Below, piece after piece: positions 1 to 9,745 of a stretch of DNA of 22,807 nucleotides; the stretch's first letter is position 1; every line of letters begins with the position of its first letter. The notes below the pieces were generated by a model. That model was given only the letters and a program-made list of their open reading frames with translations. It did no database searches and was not told the origin of the DNA. Source of the DNA: a virus; the IMG/VR virus record IMGVR_UViG_3300028920_000281, positions 1-22,807 of that record. One strand, 5' to 3'. Both the position numbers and the translations under genes were made by a program.

Positions 1-300
1 GGTAGCCTTGAATGTTGTACGTGTACCTTTCATCTTGGCGCTGATAAAGCCTATATATTCCTCTGTAGGTGTGAACCTTCGCGTATTGCTGAAGGCCAGT
101 CCTGCAGCAAGGTTGCCTGTCTCGTTCTCTATCACGTTGGTAATATGAGAAAGTTCCCCCTTCCTAAGCTTGTCCAGGACTACTATCACCTGAGCATTAT
201 TAAGAAGGGGATATATCTCATTATCCTCATATTCAGGGCCGTCAAGATTAGCTATATCATAGTGAATCCTGAACGCATCAACCATCTCAGCTTCCGTCAT
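1..300 (-). CDS. Partial gene downstream of capsid: head-tail connector/ring-protein candidate
   Basis: The first 100 codons are visible and stay open to the window edge, so the C-terminus is missing. The start is the ATG at 298-300. Residues 22-37 (PEYEDNEIYPLLNNAQ) resemble the acidic 'sx-E-I..fLn.AQ' N-terminus seen in small virion proteins encoded after the capsid gene in many Bacteroidota phages; I recall this pattern from family knowledge and could not search it. It is the next gene after the capsid-adjacent 380-residue protein, 18 bases beyond that stop, in the position where crAss-like phages encode head-completion or ring proteins. No catalytic motif is seen. The role is inferred from position and a weak motif; the gene itself is very likely real. 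Confidence 0.75.
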   Translation of the reverse strand, partial: MTEAEMVDAFRIHYDIANLDGPEYEDNEIYPLLNNAQVIVVLDKLRKGELSHITNVIENETGNLAAGLAFSNTRRFTPTEEYIGFISAKMKGTRTTFKAT

Positions 301-318
301 ATCCGGAGATATTAATTA

Positions 319-1461
319 TTACTCTTTGTCTTCTCCCTCTTTGGGCTTGACCTCTTTAACATTATCATCTTTCCTGGCTTCAACCTTTGGCTTGGCAGTT
401 CGCTTGATTGGTTTCTTCTTATCTGTTACACCACCGATCTTCTTCTCAAGCTCTTCAAGCTTTTTCTTCAGCTCATCATTCTGCTGCTGAAGCTTTTCCC
501 TCTCATCATCATACTCCTTTGTTTGTGAAGCCATCTTTGTCTCATCCTTGCTCTCACTAACTCCACTCTCAAGCATCTCAGTCTTACCTATCAGTGAAAG
601 ACGGATAGTATTGTTCCTTTCATCTTCAAGGAAATTAACAAGCTCATCCAGCGAGTTAAGCTGCATATTCTCATTAAATATCCTGAAAGACATACCATCA
701 CGATGAATAAGGCCATGGTTCATAGCTTTCTGTATGATAACCTTTGTCTCAAAGTGTGGATCCGTAAGTATACTCAGGAACTTGCCCGGTGACTCTTCAA
801 TGATAGTACCAATAGTACTCTTCATATATTCCATGGAAGGGTTGTTCGGCAGTCTCTTGCTCTTTGGCTCAACAAGATAGTATATCCATAAAAAGTCAGC
901 CATCTTCTTGCTGCTGCCATCGATCTTGCCAAACTGCATATAAGCCTCCCTCTTTGAATCGATCTCATTAAGCTTAAGCTTATACTGCTCTTCCTCGAAC
1001 ACAATAGCGAATTTATACTCACCCCTTTCATACCTGTCGGACCATGAGGGAGCTATATATTCTTTATTGCTCTGAAGAATCTTAAACTTGATAAAGTCAC
1101 CTACATCTGTTAGGTCAAGAAACAGTCCGTTCTTATCTATCACCACGTTCCTGTTAAGCCAGAAATTCTCACTCGGCTTTCTTCGTGGATTAAGCTCTTC
1201 CCTGCTTTCCAGACCCAGTTCCCTGGCGACCTTATCTTTCTGCTCATCTGTCAGATCCTCAAGGGGATCAACGATAGAGCCTGTACGGGCATGTAAAGGT
1301 ACGACATAAGAGACTGTTGCCCCGGTGTTCAAGAACGCACTGTCTGAATCCGGTGGCAACCAGTCACTTGATCGTTTGATAGGCACAATCTTCACTTTTC
1401 CGTGCCTTATGTAACCTAACTTATTTCCCGTTTTCTGTTGTTCCATTGTAATATTTTCCAT
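319..1461 (-). CDS. Capsid-downstream protein of unknown function, coiled-coil and lysine-rich tail
   Basis: A 380-residue protein encoded directly after the major capsid gene (43-base gap). About 300 residues look folded, with mixed hydrophobic and charged sequence and aromatic patches such as WIYYLVEP. A strongly predicted coiled coil follows at roughly residues 308-340 (repeated LQQQNDELKKKLEELEKK pattern), then a K/E/P-rich, probably disordered tail. A second in-frame Met at residue 6 is an alternative start. I do not recognise the family. The position next to the capsid gene suggests a virion or assembly protein; the charged coiled-coil tail could mediate oligomerisation or nucleic-acid contact. 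The role is inference from context. Confidence 0.85.
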   Translation of the reverse strand: MENITMEQQKTGNKLGYIRHGKVKIVPIKRSSDWLPPDSDSAFLNTGATVSYVVPLHARTGSIVDPLEDLTDEQKDKVARELGLESREELNPRRKPSENFWLNRNVVIDKNGLFLDLTDVGDFIKFKILQSNKEYIAPSWSDRYERGEYKFAIVFEEEQYKLKLNEIDSKREAYMQFGKIDGSSKKMADFLWIYYLVEPKSKRLPNNPSMEYMKSTIGTIIEESPGKFLSILTDPHFETKVIIQKAMNHGLIHRDGMSFRIFNENMQLNSLDELVNFLEDERNNTIRLSLIGKTEMLESGVSESKDETKMASQTKEYDDEREKLQQQNDELKKKLEELEKKIGGVTDKKKPIKRTAKPKVEARKDDNVKEVKPKEGEDKE

Positions 1462-1504
1462 GCTGCTACAATTTATTTATTAAAAATTAATTACCACTTT
1501 TCTC

Positions 1505-2992
1505 TTACGGAGCAAGAACGTTTGGCCTGATGGTTGCACACCTTGTAGGATCTTTAACCATTATGCCACCAACAAATCCTCTGTGGATAGTATATCCATC
1601 TTTACCTGTCGACATGAAGCGTGAAGGCATATTGGGCTGGAAGGGATCACGAAGACCCGGCTCCATACCGAATATATCATCTGCTCCCCTCTGGTATACA
1701 GGCCTGATATTATCTTCTCCACCAACTTTACCAACGTTGAGTATCTGATACTCATAACTCTTGGCTACACCTTTGTTGCTTGGGTGCTTGATCTTGTTAC
1801 GTGCCCTGTCATCATAGGCAGGATCAACAAGAACACTGACAATAGAACCATCGGGTCCACGGTACTCAAGGAAGTTATCCTTGAAGCCGAAGCCGTCACC
1901 AGTCTTATATATCATATCATTTGTAGCAAGAGGTGTATAGAGTGCTGAGTAATCCTTGATAGCCAGATGCCAGTTGTAAGCACCCCACTTACCTGTACGC
2001 ATGATGATACGCCTGGTCTCTCCATATCCTTTCTCACTGTCAGTAAGGTCCATGATATGCTCGGTCAGCCACTTGATGTCAAGCTCATAACCATTGTAGT
2101 ATGATATATTACTTGATTCGATCTGCTGCTCAAGACCTGCTCCCTGCTCAAGCTCGAAGCCTGATATACCTTTCTGCAGGAATTCGCCATTATCAGTCCT
2201 GTTGAGGGTGGCGAAGTTGAGAAGCTTGTCTTTCATATCCTGAAACTGCCTTTCAAGCTCCCAGTCAGCATACTGAGTCCATGTGGTAAACAATTTCTGC
2301 TTACCATTCTCATCTATTGCCGGCCATGAGAAAGCTACGGGCCTTGATATCATGTTACCAGGGCGAGTATCTTCCATACGGATCATTGAGAAGACATTCC
2401 TCATTGCGAATGGACTGGTGTATGACGGTGTTCCACCCTTAACGGACAGAGTCTTACTTACCAGAGACCATTCCTTACTGAAACGCTTGCCAGCTGTCAG
2501 TTCACTATATGGTATGTATAGGGTCTGATCTCCTGTAAGCAATTCACAATGGTATAGCCACAGACCTGCTCCATAAGGTTCAGGTATGCCGACAATACGG
2601 ATAGGATAAACCTGGTTCTTTTCACCAACGATTATGTTAGTGTCAGAAAAATACCTCTCAGGAAATATAAGGTCAAACCTGGCTCCTGCTATACCAGTCT
2701 TGGTAGTTGCAGAGATATCAGATCCATTGACCATAGCCCCTATCAGAGGAATGTTCTTGTTTGAGTCACCCTGCAGATGCCAGCGAAAATCAGCATCAGT
2801 ATCAAGGTATAGTGGTTCGAAGTTTTTAAGTACCATGCCGAAATTCATCCCGACATTGGTACGATACATCATCGTTACCAGCTTTGATGTCTCAGTAGGC
2901 TTTTCCTGATAGAGAGCACCAAGATGGTTTGTAGTCACAAGACCACTAAAATCTTGTGGTTCATACTCCTGTAATGGTGAAATAAGTTTCAT
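1505..2992 (-). CDS. Major capsid protein (HK97-fold, crAss-like type)
   Basis: A 495-residue protein with the length and place in the gene order (large terminase, portal, scaffold, capsid) expected for the crAss-like major capsid protein, the icosahedral shell subunit. The N-terminus (MKLISPLQEYEP..) leads straight into an alpha/beta sequence with no signal peptide or membrane segment. Tryptophan/tyrosine-rich stretches (residues about 220-240, TWTQYADWELERQFQ) and the glycine-rich C-terminal third (GFVGGIMVKDPTRC) fit a mature virion protein. HK97-fold capsids share very little sequence, so the fold is inferred from context rather than a diagnostic motif. It follows the scaffold-like gene by 19 bases and is probably co-transcribed with it from the repeat-bearing region at 4398-4448. 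Confidence 0.82.
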   Translation of the reverse strand: MKLISPLQEYEPQDFSGLVTTNHLGALYQEKPTETSKLVTMMYRTNVGMNFGMVLKNFEPLYLDTDADFRWHLQGDSNKNIPLIGAMVNGSDISATTKTGIAGARFDLIFPERYFSDTNIIVGEKNQVYPIRIVGIPEPYGAGLWLYHCELLTGDQTLYIPYSELTAGKRFSKEWSLVSKTLSVKGGTPSYTSPFAMRNVFSMIRMEDTRPGNMISRPVAFSWPAIDENGKQKLFTTWTQYADWELERQFQDMKDKLLNFATLNRTDNGEFLQKGISGFELEQGAGLEQQIESSNISYYNGYELDIKWLTEHIMDLTDSEKGYGETRRIIMRTGKWGAYNWHLAIKDYSALYTPLATNDMIYKTGDGFGFKDNFLEYRGPDGSIVSVLVDPAYDDRARNKIKHPSNKGVAKSYEYQILNVGKVGGEDNIRPVYQRGADDIFGMEPGLRDPFQPNMPSRFMSTGKDGYTIHRGFVGGIMVKDPTRCATIRPNVLAP

Positions 2993-3011
2993 AATTATTA
3001 CTATTTATTAG

Positions 3012-4277
3012 TTATTGTATTTCCGGTGGAAAAATTATTTTACTCTTCTTTCCCGTTTCTCCACCAGGCTTATTTACTTTAATACTCTCAGAGGTATCAT
3101 CACCCCTGAGCTTTTCAGAGAATCGCTTTGCTGCCGTGCTGTTGGTTTTTTTCATCAGCTTGGACAGGTTAGCATCTTTATCAAAAAGACCAAGCTCAAT
3201 ATAATAATTGAGCCTGATATCAAAATTGATCTTATCTTCGTTACGCTTCTGGTTGATCCTTGAGACAGGTATACGCCTGCCATTATGGTTAACATAGTCA
3301 ACCGGCTTGGTCATATACTCAAGTATCCTTTTCTTCTGTGCCTCGGTAACCTCTATATCCGGAAGGATATGCTTTGTCTCATTGACACTCTTCTCAACAT
3401 CTGCCCTTATCCTTTCCTCTTCCCTCCTGGCTTCATCCTCTCTCTCCTGTGCCTTGTTGAGCATGTCCTGTTTCTGCTCGGCAAGATAAGCATCAATGTC
3501 AGCCTTGGCATCCTTGGCTTCCTCAAAAAGCTTCTCATCTTCCCTGGCCTTATCGATGATAACCTTTATTTTCTCATCTTTCAGGCCCTTGATCTTATTG
3601 GCATTATATATGACACTCTCCATCAGCTCTTCATTATCTGCAAGAACCTCATCGGTAAGATCTCCATAAGCTTTCTCAAGTGATGCCTGCTGGCGAGCAG
3701 TATCGTCTGGTACACCCTTGTCTATCATCTCAAGATAGTTCTTTTGGCTATCGGTCAGTGACTCGCGATATTCATCACGGCCCTTATCGATATATTCCTG
3801 TTGCTTATCAAAGATGTACTTTTCTGCCTCTTCGTAGGTAAGCTCTTTTAGTTCGTCTAAGTCAAGGTTTGGAAGGATGCCCTTTTCCTGAAGAGTAGCA
3901 GCATGGAGATAAAGTGGTGAATCTTCTTTGATCTTGGCATCCTCCCCTTCACCCTGACCAGTGTCATCGGTTTCCTCCTTTTTTGTTTCACCACCATCAG
4001 TCTCTCCACTTGCTGCCGGAATTGTTTCTTCATTTGTATTTTCTTCCGGTTTACCATACATCTGTTCCCATTCTTCTTTCGTGTCAGGAACTTTAATAAG
4101 GTTGTCGTCACCAACAGGTAACTCTACTTTTAGTTTCTCTTTCTCTTCACCAGATCCCTCACCACCGGAATCTGTTTGTTGTTGCGTTGAAGGTATCTTC
4201 ATAGACAACCCCTGTTCAATAGCTTCGATATCAAATCCATCGAACACGCTTGATTGATTACTTTTCTGCTTTTCCAT
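3012..4277 (-). CDS. Scaffold-like acidic coiled-coil protein between portal and capsid
   Basis: A 421-residue, highly charged protein. The first 130 residues are acidic, Gly/Glu/Thr-rich and look disordered (GGETKKEETDDTGQGEGED region). Residues about 150-300 are long charged helices with E/K/R-rich heptads (QEREDEARREEERIRADVE). A more globular C-terminus follows (residues about 315-385) and the protein ends in a basic segment. Sitting between portal and major capsid genes with this helical composition is the classic profile of a procapsid scaffolding protein; crAss-like phages carry an equivalent gene here. No Ser-His-Asp protease signature is evident, so a separate protease would be needed if one is used. 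It is the first gene after the repeat region 4398-4448. Confidence 0.75.
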   Translation of the reverse strand: MEKQKSNQSSVFDGFDIEAIEQGLSMKIPSTQQQTDSGGEGSGEEKEKLKVELPVGDDNLIKVPDTKEEWEQMYGKPEENTNEETIPAASGETDGGETKKEETDDTGQGEGEDAKIKEDSPLYLHAATLQEKGILPNLDLDELKELTYEEAEKYIFDKQQEYIDKGRDEYRESLTDSQKNYLEMIDKGVPDDTARQQASLEKAYGDLTDEVLADNEELMESVIYNANKIKGLKDEKIKVIIDKAREDEKLFEEAKDAKADIDAYLAEQKQDMLNKAQEREDEARREEERIRADVEKSVNETKHILPDIEVTEAQKKRILEYMTKPVDYVNHNGRRIPVSRINQKRNEDKINFDIRLNYYIELGLFDKDANLSKLMKKTNSTAAKRFSEKLRGDDTSESIKVNKPGGETGKKSKIIFPPEIQ

Positions 4278-4397
4278 GCTTTTTTATTTAAAACAATTTT
4301 ACAATTTAATAGATCATGATTCAACTTATTTCACCACTATAACTGTCAAATCAGATTTTCATTATATATTTTTATCGTTAGTAAATATTAATTTATT

Positions 4398-4448
4398 TTT
4401 AATAGAGTATCAAAATAAAATTAATAGTCTATCAACGTATTCATTAAT
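4398..4448. repeat. AT-rich 29-base repeat locus A, upstream of scaffold/capsid genes
   Basis: One full unit lies at 4420-4448: ATTAAT, A+3 bases, TATCAA, 2 bases, TATTC, ATTAAT. An overlapping degenerate unit lies at 4398-4425 (TTTAAT..TATCAA..ATTAAT). The unit at 4420-4448 matches the reverse complement of 11083-11111 at 25 of 29 positions. It begins right after the portal stop codon and precedes the scaffold and capsid genes by about 120 bases of AT-rich sequence (4278-4451 holds no gene). I infer a phage-specific promoter or operator for the capsid block. Confidence 0.7.
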
Positions 4449-4451
4449 TTA

Positions 4452-6878
4452 TCATTTGCTTGTCGCCGCAGGTTGTGATAGCTTCTTGCTTTCAAGCCTT
4501 ATCTCCTTATTGAATTGTTCTCTCTCCTGTGCCAGTTCTTTGTTGAATTGCTCATTCTTATCCCTCAGTTTATCATATTCGAGCTTTATCTTGGCCTTCA
4601 TATTTTCTATATCAGCCTCTATCCTTTTATTCTCAAGCTGGTTCGTGCTGTCCGTTTTTATCCTCAGCATCTCAAGGTCAAGTAGCTTCTCATGCAGTCT
4701 TTCCTCAAGCTCTTTTATCTTTATCTGCTGTTCCTGCTCGAACTTCATCTGTTCCCATCTTATATTATCCATGGCTATCTGCTTCTGCTGTTCCATCTGT
4801 GACTGTAGCTCATGGGTACGCTCATCTTCTGCATCCTGTTCAGCTTCCTGCAGCCTGTTGCCTATGGCAGCTATGCTCTTAGTCTTCATGACCTCGAAGA
4901 TATCCTTAAACTTGGCCTTGTCGTTCTGCAGTGCAGCATGACCGTATTGCTTAACAAAGTTGATAAGCTCAAGGTCGTTCCTTCCGTCACTAAGGTAATA
5001 GCCGAATGATGTCTCACTAAGCATGGCACCATCAACCTCAAGGGCCTTGCTTATAAGCCCGTCATCCATAACACTCAAGGACAGCTTCTCATTCTTATAG
5101 CAGTGCTTGGCTGTCTCAAGGTTAAGCTCAAGCAGCCGTAGCTTGGTATTGTCGTGTATATAGAAATATTCTTCCGTTATGAATGTGCTTTGCTGCAATG
5201 AACGATTGATGCCACCAAGGGTCTCACGGTTACCCATCATTCCTTCCCTCTGTTGTGTGATGCCGGTTATCTCGTTTATCTCGTTCTTTATATACCTGGC
5301 AAACTCAAGGTTGGATATTATCACCTGTGAAGAGTCAAGGTTCATAGATGAAGGAGCACGGTTATTAAGAGTAGCCAGCAGTTTACCTGTGGCAGCACCC
5401 TCATTACCCTGCTTGAAGGAGTCAGTGACGAAGTAACCGTTAAGCTCTGCATACATCATCCATATCTCAGGATCCCATCCCTCAGGCACCCTGGCAAGGT
5501 CCATCTCTGCCAGTATGCCTTTGTTACGTGCACTGGCCATCTCAGCCCTTGTCATCGTTATATTATATAAGTATTTGTATGGTCTTATCCTATCTACCAG
5601 CGAATATGCCTTATTACCCATGGTGTATATCGTTCCTACATAGGGTGGTAATACTTTTGAAGGGTTCTCATATGTCATGCCCAGCCTTGGAAGGCGTTCC
5701 ATCTTAACATATATATCATTGCCTATACGGTATCCCTGCCACCATTCGCTTATCCATTCCCATTTTATCTTCTCTCCCCTGGCTTCATCAGCCTTGTAGT
5801 ATTCCGATACATAGTCATACTGCTCTTCCCCGTCTTCATCATAGTATGTCAGCTTACCCACTTTCGTTTTGCTCTTCCATACAACACGTATGACCCTCAC
5901 ATTTCCTTCCTGGTCAAAGCTGCCACCAAACTTAAAGGTGTCCTTGCTTGATATAGGTATCAGCTGTGTACCATATTGTATGGCATATTCCTCTTCAAGA
6001 TTTACAGGTCCTGCAAGCACAATATTATTACTGCTGTCATACTTATTGGCCAGGCTTCCATCGTCAAGCATCTTAACCTGTTCCTCGGTAAGCTCATCAT
6101 AGAATAGATCCTGCACACTGCCTACATTCATCATCGTGTCTTCGACAAAGATCATGCTGTCATCAAGATATATGCTGTTACCGTTACCTACTACTGATAG
6201 CTCATTCGGTCTCACCTTCCTGTTCTTTGGCACGCCATGGAATATGTCACATGCATACACCTCTTCAGCCACGGTCACTATATCATAGAATGCCTCACTT
6301 GTCAGTATAGGTACTTTCTGGCTTCCCCATATATGTTCGAGCAGTCGGGTACCCATCTCTTCACGCAGATCCTGGTAGTCATAGGTATAGTACCTTTTCA
6401 TCTTTGTCAGGTCTTTCTTTATCTGGGAGTTGCTAAGATCCCTGTTAATCATTGCTGCAGCTATATAGTTCTGCACCTCGTCAGACTCCCTTTCCTGTTT
6501 CTCTATAACAACATGGTCATTTGTGGCCCTGAGGAACCAGTTAAAAGGCCTTGAAACTTCCTCACCCTTCAGCACTCCTATCTTTGTTAGCTCTATAGGG
6601 TAGTTCTGTACCTTGGCAGGGAAATTAACGCCCTTAAATCCCATAGGGTTTAGTGATTTGTCTATGTCACTCTCATCAAAGTCACCTGATATAAGACGAT
6701 AGTTAAGATCCATCTGGTCTTTTGTCTTACGCATCTTGCCAGGATCATAATTGCTTATAGCTATGCCGGCCTTGATGTTCTCTATTGCCCAGTCTTCAGT
6801 CTTCTCTTTACGTGATATCTTTTGTCGGGGAAACTTTAGCACATTTGTACTACTGTCTGTTCCTGTAGAATTAGCCAT
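4452..6878 (-). CDS. Portal protein (crAss-like)
   Basis: An 808-residue protein whose length and place directly after the large terminase gene match the crAss-like portal, the dodecameric ring at one capsid vertex through which DNA is packaged. The central region has the conserved portal-type stretch at about residues 545-575 (GITQQREGMMGNRETLGGINRS, then Q-rich QQSTFITEEYF), preceded by a helix likely to form the wing/stem (SNLEFARYIKNEINEITG). The last 130 residues are a long E/Q/K-rich coiled coil, typical of the C-terminal barrel or crown extension. The start ATG is preceded by AAACTACCGAAAT, a leader shared with the gene at 10024. Gap to the terminase stop is 71 bases. Confidence 0.88.
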   Translation of the reverse strand: MANSTGTDSSTNVLKFPRQKISRKEKTEDWAIENIKAGIAISNYDPGKMRKTKDQMDLNYRLISGDFDESDIDKSLNPMGFKGVNFPAKVQNYPIELTKIGVLKGEEVSRPFNWFLRATNDHVVIEKQERESDEVQNYIAAAMINRDLSNSQIKKDLTKMKRYYTYDYQDLREEMGTRLLEHIWGSQKVPILTSEAFYDIVTVAEEVYACDIFHGVPKNRKVRPNELSVVGNGNSIYLDDSMIFVEDTMMNVGSVQDLFYDELTEEQVKMLDDGSLANKYDSSNNIVLAGPVNLEEEYAIQYGTQLIPISSKDTFKFGGSFDQEGNVRVIRVVWKSKTKVGKLTYYDEDGEEQYDYVSEYYKADEARGEKIKWEWISEWWQGYRIGNDIYVKMERLPRLGMTYENPSKVLPPYVGTIYTMGNKAYSLVDRIRPYKYLYNITMTRAEMASARNKGILAEMDLARVPEGWDPEIWMMYAELNGYFVTDSFKQGNEGAATGKLLATLNNRAPSSMNLDSSQVIISNLEFARYIKNEINEITGITQQREGMMGNRETLGGINRSLQQSTFITEEYFYIHDNTKLRLLELNLETAKHCYKNEKLSLSVMDDGLISKALEVDGAMLSETSFGYYLSDGRNDLELINFVKQYGHAALQNDKAKFKDIFEVMKTKSIAAIGNRLQEAEQDAEDERTHELQSQMEQQKQIAMDNIRWEQMKFEQEQQIKIKELEERLHEKLLDLEMLRIKTDSTNQLENKRIEADIENMKAKIKLEYDKLRDKNEQFNKELAQEREQFNKEIRLESKKLSQPAATSK

Positions 6879-6949
6879 ATTTCGGTAGTTTTATTTTTAT
6901 TACTGCTATGATTATGTGCAAATTATTATAATATGATATATATTCCTAA

Positions 6950-9133
6950 TCATTGCTTGAAAAGGGTTTTATTATTGGATGTTGACATTATAATTTTATT
7001 GTTATCTTTCATATTCTGCTTAAAAAGTGGATTTTCAGCGAAAAAAGGATGTATTTTTGGCTTGTTAGTTTGCTCAGGATCGGGTATATGATGATACATA
7101 TCTTCGTGAAGGATAAAAAGGTATATCAGGGCATCCACACGGTCAAAGTTACCCTTACTGTTCCAGTATATAAGCTCATCAAGAAGGGCTATGCTGCGTA
7201 TCTTGTGAAGGTTGTATATCCCTGTTCCTTTCTCTACCTCTCTAAGCAGCCATTCAAGGATCCTCTGCATACCATATTTCTTTATCGGTGCTGTTCCCGG
7301 AGTGCCTTTTTTCCTGTTCAGCACCCTTGCATCAGCCACCTTGTCCTTTATTATCTCAGGCGTGTCTACAAGAAGATGGTCTTTTCTCACTTTACGCATG
7401 TGCTGCTCTAGACCACGAAGGTTATTCTCAAAATTCTGCCTGGCATTATAATATTCAAGCAACATACGATTACGTTCATAGAACCTGTCAGCTGTTATCG
7501 GCCTGCCTGTATATTCAGCCACTATCCTTTCGGTTATACGATCAAGTATGAATGTACTGCCCAGTGATGATGTTGTAGCATCATCATGATCATAGTTATC
7601 ATTGCCACTTATATACCTTCCAAATGGTATTATCCCATCACGATTCTTTATCGGTGGCTCATATATCGCTATAGCACCGGACCAGTCCATTATATCATCA
7701 TGTGGATAATGGTCTATGATGCTCATTGTAGGGGCAAGCTTAAACTCAGGCTCTCCTGTCTCTGGATTAGGCATCAGGTCGCCTATCCATGTGCTATCAA
7801 GCCATGTGCTTTTATGAGTAAGAAGGTATGCCTTATGCTGCTTCAGCAGATCTATAGGGAACATGTTGCTTCCTATCTGCAACAGTGCTTCCGATGGCTT
7901 TGTTGGTTTCTCTGCTATATACCTGAGGTACGATTCCCTGTTCTGGCTGTCCTTGAGGATCTGTTCACGATCTGTTTCTATCATACCCATGGCCTTATCA
8001 ACAAGACTATTACCATTCTTATCCATGGCAGCTTCATTATTATGCTGCTCACCTACAAAAAAGCCTGTCTTATCATACCCCATCTCTGGCTCTATTTTGT
8101 TGGGTATCATATATACCTTGTATCCTTTGCCACGACTATATAGTGTCTCAAGGCCAAGAAGGTCGTCTGTATCTGTTCCACCGGTACCAAAAGCCACCAT
8201 CAATCCGTAAACCATCCTGCCCTGTGCCATTGAGCTTAGTGCTATATTCCACGCTCTCAACAGGTCAGGGAATACACCTGACTCTTCCCATAATATCAAC
8301 TTACCCCTTTTACCCCTGGCTTTATCAGGATTATTCTTGAAGGACACGCCTATTATCTCGCTTAAGAATCCCAGTTCACTCTGTATGCCTTTATGCATCT
8401 TCAGATACGATGCTTTCTTGTGCATCATGGTATCTGTCCGTGCCTTACGCTTGCCCCATGGTGTATGTGTCTCTATATGGCCCATCATATCCCATGTCTT
8501 AGTAAGCAGTCCGTCACTGATAAGGTATTCTTTCTCATTGGCAAAAGCATAGGACTTGCTTCTTGGCAATAGATAAAAGTTCCTGTTAAGCATTGATCCA
8601 CCCTTATAACTGTATCCACGGCCCCTGGTCTTAAGGACAGCGGCATGCTCACCATTTATCTCTGCCTCATTGAGGTAGTGAAAGTATTTATAGTCGTAAT
8701 CCCAGTAATCGGGGAATGATGTTACCCTCTCTGCCATAAAGGTATCATAATCATCTTCATCAGGTATGGTCAGTCCGAATATATCATCATCATCACTGTA
8801 GGAAAGGTTATTCTCATTAAGGGTGAATATGCTCTCTTTGTCTGCATCTTCAATAGGAACAGCTTTTTCGATAGGACAGTAATTAAGGTACCAGTAGAAA
8901 TATCCTGGTATATAGTCACGACCTATATTATATCCATACACGCTTCTCCGTGCTTCCTCGACCCAAAACTTATACCACTTGCTCTTCGGTGATGTGTTGA
9001 CAGGATGGTTGGTGTATGCACCAAACTCCTTAAAATGCTGTGCTGCAACAGTAAATTCATCAGCATTATAATGTGGCTCCTTGCGATATAAGCCTATCCT
9101 CTGTTCTTTTAGCTGTTCTATTGTTAACCTCAT
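6950..9133 (-). CDS. Terminase large subunit (DNA-packaging ATPase/nuclease)
   Basis: A 727-residue packaging motor. The ATPase half has a divergent Walker A-like loop at residues 168-180 (KTRGRGYSYKGGS), a Walker B with catalytic acids at 277-284 (GKLILWEE), and the coupling-type motif FGTGGT near 315-320. The nuclease half begins near residue 508 with an Asp-rich metal-binding motif (GNDNYDHDD, 510-518) followed by TSSLGSTFILDR, and ends with an FDRVDALIYLF helix typical of large terminase C-termini. The Walker A is atypical in lacking the standard GxxGxGK(T/S), as is common for crAss-like and T4-like terminases. The gene overlaps its upstream neighbour by ATGA (9130-9133), so translation is probably coupled. 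Confidence 0.93.
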   Translation of the reverse strand: MRLTIEQLKEQRIGLYRKEPHYNADEFTVAAQHFKEFGAYTNHPVNTSPKSKWYKFWVEEARRSVYGYNIGRDYIPGYFYWYLNYCPIEKAVPIEDADKESIFTLNENNLSYSDDDDIFGLTIPDEDDYDTFMAERVTSFPDYWDYDYKYFHYLNEAEINGEHAAVLKTRGRGYSYKGGSMLNRNFYLLPRSKSYAFANEKEYLISDGLLTKTWDMMGHIETHTPWGKRKARTDTMMHKKASYLKMHKGIQSELGFLSEIIGVSFKNNPDKARGKRGKLILWEESGVFPDLLRAWNIALSSMAQGRMVYGLMVAFGTGGTDTDDLLGLETLYSRGKGYKVYMIPNKIEPEMGYDKTGFFVGEQHNNEAAMDKNGNSLVDKAMGMIETDREQILKDSQNRESYLRYIAEKPTKPSEALLQIGSNMFPIDLLKQHKAYLLTHKSTWLDSTWIGDLMPNPETGEPEFKLAPTMSIIDHYPHDDIMDWSGAIAIYEPPIKNRDGIIPFGRYISGNDNYDHDDATTSSLGSTFILDRITERIVAEYTGRPITADRFYERNRMLLEYYNARQNFENNLRGLEQHMRKVRKDHLLVDTPEIIKDKVADARVLNRKKGTPGTAPIKKYGMQRILEWLLREVEKGTGIYNLHKIRSIALLDELIYWNSKGNFDRVDALIYLFILHEDMYHHIPDPEQTNKPKIHPFFAENPLFKQNMKDNNKIIMSTSNNKTLFKQ

Positions 9134-9744
9134 TGCATAGCTTTAGTTTTCCTGTTCCACTCGGCTGATTGTGGATCTTCAAATACATTAAGCACTCCAC
9201 CACCCCTTATACGCATATCTTCCTCTTCATGATACACTTTCTTTTCCCATTTCTCCAGTTTCTCAAGCACATCTTCCATCTTCTGCATGGCCTGTGTAGC
9301 CTGGTTGATAGCTATAAAGTCGGGATCATCCTTTTTGTTCTCCCTCTTCATGAATTTGTCCAGGTATCCTATGTTCTGGTCTATCCTGTTGCGTATGGCA
9401 CGAAGGTACCTCATTGATGGTGACTGCTGCAATATCTCGTACTTATATATAGCTTTCTTAACTACAGGATCCGGCCTGTACCTCTTATCATTAAAAACAT
9501 CACTGGCTATCATGCTTTCCTTGCTTAGTCCATAAGCATTATATTCACTGTCAAAGTCGCTCATCAGGTAGACATATATAAGCTCATTGGTAGCTTTTGT
9601 CTTCCTTACACTCCTGTCTCTCTCCCATATCTCCCTGAATTCAGGCACTATCAGAACCTTTGGGTTGATCATCAGCTTGTTATTCTTCTCTACAAAGAAG
9701 CTGTTGCTGGTAATATTTGACATTCCTTCATTACTGTTCTTCAT
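9130..9744 (-). CDS. Conserved terminase-upstream protein, small-terminase candidate
   Basis: A 204-residue, mostly helical protein overlapping the large terminase start by four bases. Residues about 25-110 contain a compact region (NPKVLIVPEFREIWERDR..YVYLMSDFDSEYNAYG..) that I recognise as a type found just upstream of large terminase in large Bacteroidota phages. Residues about 140-175 form a charged coiled coil (QAMQKMEDVLEKLEKWEKK). Position and helical, oligomerising architecture are consistent with a small terminase that recognises the packaging site, but no HTH DNA-binding signature stands out. The functional name is therefore a positional inference. Confidence 0.8.
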   Translation of the reverse strand: MKNSNEGMSNITSNSFFVEKNNKLMINPKVLIVPEFREIWERDRSVRKTKATNELIYVYLMSDFDSEYNAYGLSKESMIASDVFNDKRYRPDPVVKKAIYKYEILQQSPSMRYLRAIRNRIDQNIGYLDKFMKRENKKDDPDFIAINQATQAMQKMEDVLEKLEKWEKKVYHEEEDMRIRGGGVLNVFEDPQSAEWNRKTKAMQ

Positions 9745-9745
9745 G

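Noticed and set aside
4276-4941. Long plus-strand open frame opposite the portal gene (221 residues)
   Set aside because: Ser/Cys/Leu-rich antisense shadow of the coiled-coil portal C-terminus; no start context and low-complexity composition.
7586-8143. Plus-strand open frame opposite the terminase (185 residues)
   Set aside because: Antisense to the nuclease and ATPase region of a clearly functional terminase; hydrophobic, aromatic-rich shadow sequence with no family likeness.
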